DNA of 54,609 bases. It comes from DATLYH01 sp035575035 (GTDB taxonomy: Bacteria > Planctomycetota > Planctomycetia > Gemmatales > Gemmataceae). Each line of letters starts with the position of its first letter. Within the stretch, counting starts at the first letter, position 1. A program made the position numbers and the translations under genes. Below, one piece after another: positions 25,337 to 33,839 of this stretch. Location: NCBI GenBank assembly GCA_035575035.1, contig DATLYH010000328.1:1-54609 (forward strand), in the 5' to 3' direction. The notes beneath the pieces are model-generated. The model was not told the DNA's origin and searched no databases. It saw nothing but the letters and a program-made list of their open reading frames with translations.

Positions 25337-27412
25337 TTACTTGAGCGGCGCAACGGCGAATTCGAAGACGGCCTCGCCGTTCAGCCGCACCTCCTTGCGG
25401 GCGTCGATTGCCTGGCACGGCACGCGAACCCCGTAGAAGGGCGAATACCAGGCCGGGCCGATGCGCACGTCCAGATCGGCCGGCAGCACCAGGCGGTAGC
25501 GCCGCCCGGACGCCTCCAAGCGGACCACACCCGGCCCGAGCAGGTCGGCCTGGACACCCGGCGCCAGGTGGAAGTGCCATGCCAGCGTGTGCCGCCCACC
25601 GCCCGTGAGTCGGTCGGTGATCGACAGGGCCTTCTCTCCGCAGCGCAGCAGGAAGCGGCGCTCGTGGATGACCGGCTCGCTCAGGCGCTGGTAACCGACA
25701 TGCTGCCCGCGGTACTCCACCACGCCGGGGCTAGCCCGGAATTCCAGATGCTCGGCCTGCGCCTTTTCGAAGAGGCGGAACAGCCACTCAGGACGCAGCT
25801 CATTCTGCTCCACGCCGTCGATGCACAGCGTGTTATGGTAGGCTGTGCTGCGGAAGCGATTGCGAGCGTCGGGGTCCGAGGTGTAAACGTAGCTGCCCGG
25901 ATCGACGAGCAGGGGCAGGCCGTCCAGGTGGTACTCGAAGCTGAGTTGGTCGTTGTGCTTGTGGTTACCGAAGCCGCGCGTGCCGACCACACCGTTGGTG
26001 ATGAGGAGGTAGCACTCTCGATCGCGCACCACTACCAGCCCGGCGTCAGGAAAGAGCCGGGCCACGGCCCCCCCCTCACTCTTACCCTCTCCCCCCGGGG
26101 GAGGAGAGGGTAAGGGTGAGGGGGGCAGCGGCCCCGCCGGCGCGGGCGGTGCCTTCGGCTCGTAACCCCACCAGACTGCTTCCCAGGCGCCGGCCTCGCC
26201 AGCACACGCTTCCCCAAGCGGCTCCCCGAAGAACCGGCTCGCCGGTGCCAGCAGATGCCGGCCATCCTGCGGGTCCCATCGGCCGTAGCCGGTAAAGATG
26301 TGCAGGCGGCCGTTGTCGGCATCACCGACCTGCGGCATCCGCCCGTCGGGCCGAAGCACCGCCAGCAAAAACTCGATCATTCGCCGCAGCCGGCCGCGGT
26401 ATTCCTCTGAGAACGGCTCGCCGCGGTACGCCGCCAGACGGGCCGCTCCCAGGAACAACTCAGTGACCAGGCGATGATACGGCACCGATGATTCATAGTC
26501 GGCCCCGTCGTCGAGCACCTGAACGCGGATCTCGTTTTCCAGGCCGTCCCGGCAGAAGCGGCTCCAGGCCCGGCCCTCAGGCAGGTCGGCGAAGACCGCG
26601 CTGAGGTAGTAAAGCCCGACCAGATTGCTTAGGAAGTGGTTGCTGGTGACCTCGTAATGGTTCTCCAGGTTGGTACGGATGAAGACGCCGTGATCAAACA
26701 GCGCCTCATGGGCCTGCCGCCAGAAGGTGTCTGTCAGCGCCGGCGAGTCGGTGACCATTTCCAGGGCCAGCGCCCAATTGGCAGCGCGGAGGGCGACATC
26801 CATGGTACAGGTCCAGTTGATGCCGATGCCGACTGGGTTCGCCTGCATGAAATCGTCAAGTTGGCGGGCGATCTCGATGGCGTAGCGCGACGCACCGGTC
26901 AGCAGGTAAGCCTGGGCCAGAAGAGGCCAGTGCTGACAGCGAGCCAGTTCCCAGGGGAGCTTGATGTCGGCCAGCCCCGGCCGCATGGTTTGCAGGTTCC
27001 ATTGCCGATGAGGAATGCCGCGCGGGAAGCGCAGCCCCCGCACCGGATCAAGGTACCAGTCGATGGGTCGGTAGCCGTCGGCCGTCGGTTCCCGGTCGGG
27101 GTCAACCGGCTGGAACGGCCCGCTTCCCAGCAGGTCGAAGCGGTGTTCTAGGATCTGGTCGGCGGCGGCGACCGTGGCGGCCACCTCGGCGGGCAGGTGG
27201 CGGCGCAGCCAGGCCAGTGCCTCAGGCGACGGCCGGGCGTAGAGGCGGCGTTGGTGCCGGCGCCGGGCATGCCACTCTGCGAACGAGAGCCCGGCCTGGC
27301 GGAGTTGGCCGGCCAACGTCAGCGCAGACTGCACCGCGGAGGGTCGGCCAAGCCATCGGCCGGCCGACTGCGGTAGCAACCGGCGGGCGATCCGTTTCAG
27401 CAGGCGGGCCAT
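25337..27412 (-). CDS. heparinase II/III-like protein, copy 2, with in-frame repeat insertion
   Basis: A 691-residue paralog of the protein at 13693-15924. The toroid region shows IGINWTCTMDVALRAANW, YEVTSNHFLSNLVGLYYL and VPYHRLVTELFLGA. The beta-sandwich region shows GNHKHNDQLSFEYHLDG and LLVDPGSYVYTSD, with HNTLCIDGVEQNEL after it. No signal peptide is seen. Between the two regions (about residues 425-450) the coding sequence runs through a perfect-looking GC palindrome that adds a Pro/Ser/Gly/Glu-rich stretch absent from copy 1. The reading frame is kept, so it is probably tolerated in a surface loop. ATG 27412 lies 4 nt after the stop of the upstream fusion gene. The role is likely editing or cleavage of the exported uronate glycan, by family inference. 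Confidence 0.87.
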   Translation of the reverse strand: MARLLKRIARRLLPQSAGRWLGRPSAVQSALTLAGQLRQAGLSFAEWHARRRHQRRLYARPSPEALAWLRRHLPAEVAATVAAADQILEHRFDLLGSGPFQPVDPDREPTADGYRPIDWYLDPVRGLRFPRGIPHRQWNLQTMRPGLADIKLPWELARCQHWPLLAQAYLLTGASRYAIEIARQLDDFMQANPVGIGINWTCTMDVALRAANWALALEMVTDSPALTDTFWRQAHEALFDHGVFIRTNLENHYEVTSNHFLSNLVGLYYLSAVFADLPEGRAWSRFCRDGLENEIRVQVLDDGADYESSVPYHRLVTELFLGAARLAAYRGEPFSEEYRGRLRRMIEFLLAVLRPDGRMPQVGDADNGRLHIFTGYGRWDPQDGRHLLAPASRFFGEPLGEACAGEAGAWEAVWWGYEPKAPPAPAGPLPPSPLPSPPPGGEGKSEGGAVARLFPDAGLVVVRDRECYLLITNGVVGTRGFGNHKHNDQLSFEYHLDGLPLLVDPGSYVYTSDPDARNRFRSTAYHNTLCIDGVEQNELRPEWLFRLFEKAQAEHLEFRASPGVVEYRGQHVGYQRLSEPVIHERRFLLRCGEKALSITDRLTGGGRHTLAWHFHLAPGVQADLLGPGVVRLEASGRRYRLVLPADLDVRIGPAWYSPFYGVRVPCQAIDARKEVRLNGEAVFEFAVAPLK
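26068..26125. repeat. GC-rich palindromic repeat inside a gene, copy R2
   Basis: CTTACCCTCTCC (26081-26092) pairs with GGAGAGGGTAAG (26103-26114), and the arms extend outward through CTCACT and GGTGAG and C/G runs to about 25 bp each, around a CCCCGGGGGA loop. It lies wholly inside the heparinase-like copy 2 and is translated in frame. Confidence 0.7.
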
Positions 27413-27416
27413 CTTC

Positions 27417-30122
27417 TCATCCCTTGGTCGCCTTGACGATGAGGTTCCAACCCATGAGCCGGCCGGCCAGGCCTAGGGGCATCCAGCGCAACAGCCGCGG
27501 CAGCTCCGGCGCCGTCAACTGCCGCTTGAGGATGCGGACATGTCGAAAGTCCTTAAACAGCCGCCGCAGCCGCCGCCGGGTGTAGACCTTTACCAGCGGC
27601 CGGGCCCCGTTCTCCGTGATCTCAACATGCCGCGACATCAACGCGCCCATTGAGCCGTGCTCCAGCTCGCCGCCGTTCAGCCCGATCTCCCAGACCAGGT
27701 TCCGCCAGTAGTGCAGCCCGTTCTCCGCATAGACCATGACAAAGGCCCGCCCGCCCGGCCGGAGCACTCGGTACATCTCGCGCACCACCCGGTGTGTGTT
27801 CGGCGTATGGTGGATGACGCCGTTGCTATAGACCAGGTCGAACGACTCGTCAGGGAACGGCAACTCCTCGGCATCGTGGTGGATGAACCGGCCGCTCAAC
27901 CCGCGCAGGCGGAAGTTCTCCTGGGCCAGGGCCAGGTGCCCCGCGGAGAGGTCGAGGTCGGTGACACGGGCACCGTGGCGGGCGAACTGGGCTAGATCAG
28001 TCCCCATGCCGCCGCCGATCTCCAGCACGTCCTTGCCGGCGAAGCGGTCAAACTCCATGACTGTGGGCATCCACGGGGCGTAGCTACCGTAGCGATAGGC
28101 TTCGGCCTCCAGGAACCATTCCAGCGTGTGCGGGGCGGCCTTCTTGACGTAGTGAGAGCCGCAGGGGTTTTCGTCCCACTGGTTCTGCACCTCGTCCTTG
28201 TCGGCGTCGCCGGTTTGAAGGCGGTAGGACGCACCATTGCCGGCCGGGACATCGTTCGCGGCTTGCGACGACAGCGCCATCAAACACCGCGCGGATGCCT
28301 GCCGCCGCTCTAGCCCGAACTGCCAGAGCCGCTCGACATGCCGGTCCCAGGAGTGGTGGTCAAGGATCGCCTGCCGGGCGTTGCGGCCCAGGGCGGCGCA
28401 GGTCGCCGGGTCGCGGACCAGGGCCAGCACACCCCGGACAAATTCCTCCACGTCGCCGGGCTTGCATAGGACGGCCCGTTGATTGGTGACCACAGGGCGC
28501 GGCCCCGACGGCGTGAAATCATCGGGGCGCAGCGCGGGGGAGAGGACCTGGCCGATCTGCTCCAGGTCGCTGCTAACGATCCCGGCTGCCATCGCCATGT
28601 ACTCGAAGATCTTGGTGGGCGAGCCGAAGAACCGGCTGCCGACCATGTGCCGGTTGTGCGGCGAGACGAACAGGTCACAGGCCCCCAGCAATCGGCGGCC
28701 CTCGACCTGCTCGACCCGACCAGTGCAGTGGACCTGCCCTTGCAGGCCGTGGGCCTTGATCGCGTCGTCAATCAGCGACTTGTAGTTGCCGTCGCCGATC
28801 AAGAGGAAGCGCGCCGCGGGGGCGGCGGCGCAGATACGGGGCAAGGCCGCGGCCAGGACATCGATACCGTGCCAGCCGCCGAACGTCCCGGTGAAGCCGA
28901 TCACCCGGTGTAAGTCGTCCCAGCCGAACTCGGCTCGGAGGCGGGCCCGCTCCTTGGCAGTCGGCGGCCGATAGTCGTCCGGGTCGGCAGCGTTGGGATT
29001 GACCAGAATTCGGTCTGGGTCCACGCCGCGCTGTACCAGGTCCTCCTTGATCGGCTCGGAGACAACCGAAATCAGCGTCGCCTGGCGGAAGGCGGCCAGC
29101 TCGGCCTGGAGGTAGAGCTCCTCCAGCTCGTACCCCCGACCGTCAAAGCTCCGCCTCATAGCAATCTCGGAGCCGTTGTACTCGACGATGTAGGGAATAC
29201 CGAGTTCGCGGCTAAGCCGGGCAGCACTGTAGTTGCCCAGGCAGAGCCGCTCATAGAGGTAGGCCGGCCGCAGCACTTGCAGCAGCGGTTTGAGCGACTT
29301 GTAATAGTGGACCGTGGCCCGGGCGATGTCATCCTCGGTACAGCTCGGGCCGGGGGCATCCAGCACCAATTGCTTGATTCCCAGGCCGAACTCGTCGAGC
29401 AGGCGGTAGCGGTACGGCGTCAGGCAGTAGAGGTTCTCGGTCACCCGGGCGAGCGACTTGGCGACATAGCAGGTGTGCCCGTAGCTGCCCCCGGAGTGGA
29501 TCGGCGCCCAGAAATCGGTGCGCAGATAAATACCGTTTCCCGGGATCGGGTTGCCGGGGCTGGGCAGGTCGTGCAGCCAGGGGAACTCCACCGGCTCGGC
29601 ATCCCGGATCAGCCGGCCCAACTCGGTCAGAGTGTCGGCATGGGCGGCCAGCGGCTGATGCGATTCCGGTAGCCCAAGCCATCGCCGCAGCCGTCCGCGC
29701 CCCGCATGCCACTTGGCTCCTACCTGCCGCCATCGCCGATGGAGCTGCATCACCGCCCAGTGCCGCCGGTAGCTGGCCAGGCGCTCCTCATCGAGGCACT
29801 CGATGGCCTGCTCGGCAGGCCAGTAGAGGTAGACCCGGCGACCGCTGGCCAGCACCCGCCGACAGAGGCGTATCATTGTCAGCCCCAGCCAGCCGTGCTG
29901 GAGCACCAAGATCACTCCCGCTGCTGCGCTAGCCTCGACCCGCTCCAGCACGTCGGCGGCCTGGCACCAAGGCGGCAGCTCCAGAGTGATGCGGTGCCGC
30001 TCGGTTAGCTCTTCCAGGCGGCCGTCCCACAGCAGGCCAGTCCGGGGCGGGTCGAAGCCGATGCAGAGATAAAGCTGCTTTCGGCCGACAGCCTTCGGGT
30101 CGTCAACTGGTCGGGTCTTCAT
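27417..30122 (-). CDS. glycosyltransferase (GT4)-methyltransferase fusion
   Basis: A 901-residue fusion. Residues about 1-190 are poorly recognised. A GT-B glycosyltransferase follows (about 195-600), with IYLRTDFWAPIHSGGSYGH, VEYNGSEIAMRRSF, ILVNPNAADPDDYRP, VIGFTGTFGGWHGIDVLAA and GSRFFGSPTKIFEYMAMAAG. A class I methyltransferase ends the protein (about 650-890), with DVLEIGGGMGTDLAQFARHG, HDAEELPFPDESFDLVYSNG and VIHHTPNTHRVVREMYRVLR. The GT half is a paralog of 12066-13685 and the methyltransferase half resembles the partial protein at 1-733. Fusing transfer and methylation suggests that a freshly added sugar is methylated by the same polypeptide, which is inference. The ATG overlaps the upstream gene by 20 nt with GAGGA upstream. 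Confidence 0.88.
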   Translation of the reverse strand: MKTRPVDDPKAVGRKQLYLCIGFDPPRTGLLWDGRLEELTERHRITLELPPWCQAADVLERVEASAAAGVILVLQHGWLGLTMIRLCRRVLASGRRVYLYWPAEQAIECLDEERLASYRRHWAVMQLHRRWRQVGAKWHAGRGRLRRWLGLPESHQPLAAHADTLTELGRLIRDAEPVEFPWLHDLPSPGNPIPGNGIYLRTDFWAPIHSGGSYGHTCYVAKSLARVTENLYCLTPYRYRLLDEFGLGIKQLVLDAPGPSCTEDDIARATVHYYKSLKPLLQVLRPAYLYERLCLGNYSAARLSRELGIPYIVEYNGSEIAMRRSFDGRGYELEELYLQAELAAFRQATLISVVSEPIKEDLVQRGVDPDRILVNPNAADPDDYRPPTAKERARLRAEFGWDDLHRVIGFTGTFGGWHGIDVLAAALPRICAAAPAARFLLIGDGNYKSLIDDAIKAHGLQGQVHCTGRVEQVEGRRLLGACDLFVSPHNRHMVGSRFFGSPTKIFEYMAMAAGIVSSDLEQIGQVLSPALRPDDFTPSGPRPVVTNQRAVLCKPGDVEEFVRGVLALVRDPATCAALGRNARQAILDHHSWDRHVERLWQFGLERRQASARCLMALSSQAANDVPAGNGASYRLQTGDADKDEVQNQWDENPCGSHYVKKAAPHTLEWFLEAEAYRYGSYAPWMPTVMEFDRFAGKDVLEIGGGMGTDLAQFARHGARVTDLDLSAGHLALAQENFRLRGLSGRFIHHDAEELPFPDESFDLVYSNGVIHHTPNTHRVVREMYRVLRPGGRAFVMVYAENGLHYWRNLVWEIGLNGGELEHGSMGALMSRHVEITENGARPLVKVYTRRRLRRLFKDFRHVRILKRQLTAPELPRLLRWMPLGLAGRLMGWNLIVKATKG

Positions 30123-32763
30123 CCGGGTTCCTCTTGTGGAGCAAGTCTTCGATGTGCAGGGCGACCGCTGTTGTCTCGGCGAGCTGGGCGAACGGAATCG
30201 GGGCCGGACCGCCCTCGACCAGGGCGTCGCCGAAGCGGCTTAGCTCCTCGAGGTGGCCCTTGTCGGGCTCCGCGGCGGACCAGAGGACCTTGCCGTCGCC
30301 GGCACGGACCAGGCTCCGGAAGTCGTCCAGGACATAGGCTTCGCCGTCGCAGAAAACCTCCATGCGCTCCTTCGACAGACCCGTCTTCGGCCCCAACGCC
30401 GTGTAGACCAGAGTGGCAAGGCTGCCGTCGTCATAGTTGAGGGTGGCGCAGAAGTTGTCGTTGCGGCGATAGGGGAGCGGGCCGGGGTCGATGGCCGACG
30501 CCTGGACACCAGCGACCGGCGCATCGCTCAGGAAGCGGAACAGGTCATAGATGTGGCAGGCCTCGCCGAGGTTGCGGCCCCCTCCCTGCGGCCCCTGCAC
30601 CCAGTGATCCAGCGGAAGGTAGCCCCCGTGCAACCGGTAGTTGATCACCAGCGGGCTGCGCCGCCGGTTGAGGATTTCCTTGAGGAGACGGACGGCGGGG
30701 GCGAAACGACGGTTGAATCCCACCATCAGCAACGGTGGCTCGGCCAGGCTGTGGTAGGTCCGGACCACTTCGTCCAGTTCGCGCCAGCTTAAAGCCAGCG
30801 GCTTTTCCACAAAGACGTGCTTGCCCGCCCGCAGACTGCGGACCACCTGGCCGGCGTGCTCGTGATGGCGGGTGGCGATCACCACCAGATCGAATCCCGG
30901 GTCGTTGAGGACGTCGTCCAGCTCGCTCGTGAAGGTCTCGACCTGCCGGGAGCGAGCGAAGTTGCCCCCCTGGGCTGCATTGCGGCTGACCACGCCACGG
31001 AGGAAGAAGCGGTCCTTGCGTCGATCCATCGCCGGCACCAACATGGATGTGCCGAAGGCACCGACACCGACCAGGGCGTAGCGGATGCGGCCGGACGGGA
31101 CAGGCCGATGGCCGCGGATGGTGATGCGCGTTGCGTCGGCGGCCTCGGGGAGCGGCCGTGGATCGTCGGGATAGTGCAGCAGCACGCCCAGCGGCAGAGG
31201 GCCCCGGGCCGCCGCCAGCTCGCGGTAGACTGCCGGCGCCTCGTCGATCGGCACGGTACGGTCAATCAGTGCCTCGACATTGACCCGGCCGGCCGCGATT
31301 AGCTCCAGGTAGGCTTGCATGTTTCGGTTGAGCGTCCAGCGGACGTAGGCGAATGGGTAGTCGAGGCCATCCTCCTCGTAAGCCGGGTCGTAGCGGCCCG
31401 GCCCATACGAGGTGCTCATCCGCAGGTCGATCTCCTTGCGGTAAAAGGCGGCCCGTTCGACGTTCAGTCCCACGTCGCCGACGACCACCACGGTCCCTTT
31501 GGCCCGGGTGATCTCCATTGCCAGGTTGATGACCGTGCTCGTCTTGGTGGCGGCGGTGATCAGAGTGCAGTCGGCGCCGCGGCCGCCGGTCCAGTCGCGC
31601 ACCAGGCGCTGGAAGGTCTCGGCGTCGGCCGCCCCATCATGCAAACCCAGCGACCGGGCCCGCTCGACCCGGCCGGCGTCGAGGTCGAGGCCGAGCACCC
31701 GGCAGCCGGCAGCGTTGAGCAGCTGGACGGTGATCTGACCGATCAGACCCAGGCCGAGTACCGCCGCTGTCTCACCGAGTTGCACGCCGGCGCGGCGGAC
31801 GCCTTGCAGGGCGATGGCGCCGACGGTTGTGGTGGCGGCGGCCCGGAGGCTGCAACCTTGGGGAATACGGCAGACCAGGTTCTTCTTGACGCGGATGAAG
31901 TCAGCATGGTTGGCCTGGCCGGCACCGGCGCAGGCGACCCAGTCACCCGGCACGAACTCGGTGACGCCGTCGCCCACGGCCAGCACCTCGCCAGCGGCCG
32001 AGTAGCCAACGTTCCAGCCCTGATCATCCAACTCGCTCAGGGGCAGACCGCTTTCTGTCGCCGGCCGGGCCACGATCCGCACACCGTCGAGCTTGACTCG
32101 GGAACCAGCTCCTCCCTCGACGTTGGCAACCACTAGCGTGACCGAGTGCGAGTCGCCTGCCGGGACAATGAGCTGATCATCGAGCGGGCCGGTCTCGTAG
32201 CGGCGCGAGCCGAGCCAGCGGCTGCCATCCTCGTTAACCAAGCCGATCAGGACGGCGCCATGTTCGACTTCGCCAGCCAGCTCGACTACCGGGACGCGTC
32301 CGGCGGGCACCGGCACCGGTTGGGACATGGCCTGGTAGCCAGCGGGTGAGTCGTCGGTGACCAATTGCAGCCAGCCGTCGCTGCAATGCCACTCGCGGGC
32401 GGAGCAGCGGCTCCAGCGCACCTCAGTGACCTGGGCGGCGGCGCGCGGCGGCAGCGGCGGGAAGGTTCGCCGGACAGTCGAGCGGGCCACCTGGCAGCCG
32501 AGCTGGACTACCTTGCGAAGGGCCTTGCCGGGATCGCGCAGCGCCTTGCTGAGATACTGCCGGGCGACGGAGGAGCAGGAGACGATGCGCTCCGCGGGAG
32601 TGGCGCCGGCGAGCGCTGCCCACGCCGGCCGCAACGAGGCCACCTCCGTGCCGACGGAGATCAGCGAGTAATGCACGCGAACCAGGACCGTCCCAGGCTC
32701 CAGTGCAGGGCGTGGCACGCGCGCGACCAGGGCTCCGGTGTCCTTGACGAGTATTTGGCGCAT
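30103..32763 (-). CDS. bi-domain oxidoreductase (Zn-dehydrogenase + Gfo/Idh/MocA) with inserted beta module
   Basis: An 886-residue paralog of 1655-3817. The dehydrogenase half has NVGYSAAGEVLAVGDGV and AAVLGLGLIGQITVQLLNAA followed by VLGLDLDAGR. The Gfo/Idh half has YALVGVGAFGTSMLVPAM and VFVEKPLALSW. It is 166 residues longer than the paralog, mostly because of an insert at about 100-232 within the GroES-like part. That insert contains VLIGLVNEDGSRWLGSRRYE and looks like the second beta module of the radical SAM protein at 22014. It is probably a carbohydrate- or nucleotide-sugar-modifying redox enzyme, with the exact reaction unknown. It is the first gene of block 3. A tandem 23-bp repeat sits directly upstream of its ATG. 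Confidence 0.9.
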   Translation of the reverse strand: MRQILVKDTGALVARVPRPALEPGTVLVRVHYSLISVGTEVASLRPAWAALAGATPAERIVSCSSVARQYLSKALRDPGKALRKVVQLGCQVARSTVRRTFPPLPPRAAAQVTEVRWSRCSAREWHCSDGWLQLVTDDSPAGYQAMSQPVPVPAGRVPVVELAGEVEHGAVLIGLVNEDGSRWLGSRRYETGPLDDQLIVPAGDSHSVTLVVANVEGGAGSRVKLDGVRIVARPATESGLPLSELDDQGWNVGYSAAGEVLAVGDGVTEFVPGDWVACAGAGQANHADFIRVKKNLVCRIPQGCSLRAAATTTVGAIALQGVRRAGVQLGETAAVLGLGLIGQITVQLLNAAGCRVLGLDLDAGRVERARSLGLHDGAADAETFQRLVRDWTGGRGADCTLITAATKTSTVINLAMEITRAKGTVVVVGDVGLNVERAAFYRKEIDLRMSTSYGPGRYDPAYEEDGLDYPFAYVRWTLNRNMQAYLELIAAGRVNVEALIDRTVPIDEAPAVYRELAAARGPLPLGVLLHYPDDPRPLPEAADATRITIRGHRPVPSGRIRYALVGVGAFGTSMLVPAMDRRKDRFFLRGVVSRNAAQGGNFARSRQVETFTSELDDVLNDPGFDLVVIATRHHEHAGQVVRSLRAGKHVFVEKPLALSWRELDEVVRTYHSLAEPPLLMVGFNRRFAPAVRLLKEILNRRRSPLVINYRLHGGYLPLDHWVQGPQGGGRNLGEACHIYDLFRFLSDAPVAGVQASAIDPGPLPYRRNDNFCATLNYDDGSLATLVYTALGPKTGLSKERMEVFCDGEAYVLDDFRSLVRAGDGKVLWSAAEPDKGHLEELSRFGDALVEGGPAPIPFAQLAETTAVALHIEDLLHKRNPDEDPTS

Positions 32764-32764
32764 C

Positions 32765-32810
32765 CGTGCTCATTCCAACAATGGGATCGTGCTCATGCCC
32801 CAATGGGGTG
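32765..32810. repeat. tandem 23-bp imperfect direct repeat
   Basis: Two adjacent 23-bp units both start with CGTGCTCAT (32765-32773 and 32788-32796) and end in an AATGGG-type sequence. They lie immediately upstream of the ATG of the first block 3 gene, where they could bind a regulator or affect translation. Confidence 0.45.
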
Positions 32811-33133
32811 TACCCAGCGGGTCCGGAAGCCGACCGCCGCGAGGGCGCAGCGCCAGGTGCGGGCGGATTCTTTGCAGATTTGACGGGTTCAGTCAACGGC
32901 AATCTCCGACCCCCTTCCCCACTCCGTCCCTGACCTGCCCTCCGCTGCCTGCCCTGATTGGGCCGCATGCCGCGATCCGTGTCGTGTTGGGAGAATGGAC
33001 CAGTTGCTAAGGCAGGGTGTACAACATCTACTCAGATGTATGGTCGTGGCGGAGCCCCCTGGAGCGTATGCTGGATGTGAAGAAGTCACACCGGCGACGG
33101 ATTCTTCAGGTCGCAAGAAATGCCCTTCTCCCT

Positions 33134-33139
33134 TACAAT
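33134..33139 (+). promoter_or_regulatory. candidate -10 element for the DUF493-like gene
   Basis: TACAAT (5 of 6 to TATAAT) lies about 40 nt upstream of the GTG start at 33180. No good -35 box is seen at 16-18 nt. Confidence 0.22.
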
Positions 33140-33179
33140 GGGGGAAGTGAATGTGAACCGAGAAGAAGGGAGACTCCGC

Positions 33180-33464
33180 GTGGACCATTTGCCCTCGATC
33201 GAACTGCTGGAGCGCACCCACATCTTCCCCGGTCCTTACATGTTCAAGATCATCGGCCGGGTCGAGGACGGGTTCGTGGCCCGGGTCGTGGCCGGGGTAC
33301 GCGAGGAGCTGGCGGCGCTGGCCGACCCGCCCTACCGGGTGCGGAAGGCAGCCGACGGCCGGCACGTCAGCGTTACCCTGGAGCCAACCGTGCAGAGCGC
33401 TGCGCAGGTGCTTGCTGTCTACCGCCGCATCCGGGGCATGGCCGGCCTGGTGATGATGCTCTAG
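33180..33464 (+). CDS. DUF493 (YbeD-like) family protein
   Basis: A 94-residue protein resembling the DUF493/YbeD family, small ferredoxin-like fold proteins similar to ACT-type regulatory domains. Characteristic stretches are THIFPGPYMFKIIGR near the N-terminus and GRHVSVTLEPTVQSAAQVL followed by VYRRIRGMAGLVMML at the end. I place the start at GTG 33180 because AAGGGAG lies seven bases upstream and the family normally begins near here. In-frame ATGs at 33120 and 33138 would add residues that overlap the -10 candidate. Function is unknown, and a link to LipB/lipoate genes as in E. coli is not supported by the neighbours here. Confidence 0.75.
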   Translation: MDHLPSIELLERTHIFPGPYMFKIIGRVEDGFVARVVAGVREELAALADPPYRVRKAADGRHVSVTLEPTVQSAAQVLAVYRRIRGMAGLVMML

Positions 33465-33489
33465 CAAAGCGGGGGCGGCTGGAGGACCT

Positions 33490-33816
33490 ATGCCCACTGC
33501 TCTCTGGGTGAGCCTGGGTGTTGCAGCCGGCGCGGGGGCCCTTGCCTGTCTGATCGCTTTCTGTCTGAAACGAGGTTTCCTTGCCTCGTTGTCGCCGTCG
33601 TCGCCGCACGGGCTGGGTGGCCCTCACCGGCAAGCGCCGCGGTCCGTCCCGGAGCGCTACGCCGGCCGCCAAATGGCCGGGCCAGGTGGGTCGATCTCCG
33701 TGACCGGTCTGACCAAGACAGAGGCCGAGGAACTGCTCGACTGGCTGGAGGCCAACGGCTTTACCAACCGTGAACTGATTCCGACCGAAGACCGCTTCAC
33801 CGTCCGTTATTCCTGA
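33490..33816 (+). CDS. small membrane-anchored hypothetical protein
   Basis: A 108-residue protein that I do not recognise. The N-terminus is a single hydrophobic helix (LWVSLGVAAGAGALACLIAF) followed by a basic residue, then a Ser/Pro/Gly-rich linker. The short C-terminal segment (about 70-108: TGLTKTEAEELLDWLEANGF, then ELIPTEDRFTVRYS) looks like a small alpha/beta fold. GGAGGACCT immediately precedes the ATG. It follows the DUF493-like gene by 25 nt on the same strand and is probably co-transcribed. It is likely a bitopic inner-membrane protein with the soluble part in the cytoplasm, from positive-inside reasoning. Confidence 0.6.
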   Translation: MPTALWVSLGVAAGAGALACLIAFCLKRGFLASLSPSSPHGLGGPHRQAPRSVPERYAGRQMAGPGGSISVTGLTKTEAEELLDWLEANGFTNRELIPTEDRFTVRYS

Positions 33817-33839
33817 GCCTATTCGCCTGGTTGCATCCA

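Larger units (their letters stand above)
32764..33179. other. divergent intergenic region with repeat and operator-like palindrome
   Basis: No gene is supported here. The region holds a tandem repeat at 32765-32810, a perfect 6-bp inverted repeat ACATCT-ACTC-AGATGT at 33024-33039, and a -10-like TACAAT at 33134-33139 facing the DUF493-like gene. Promoters for block 3 (leftward) and for the small genes (rightward) should both lie here. Confidence 0.5.
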
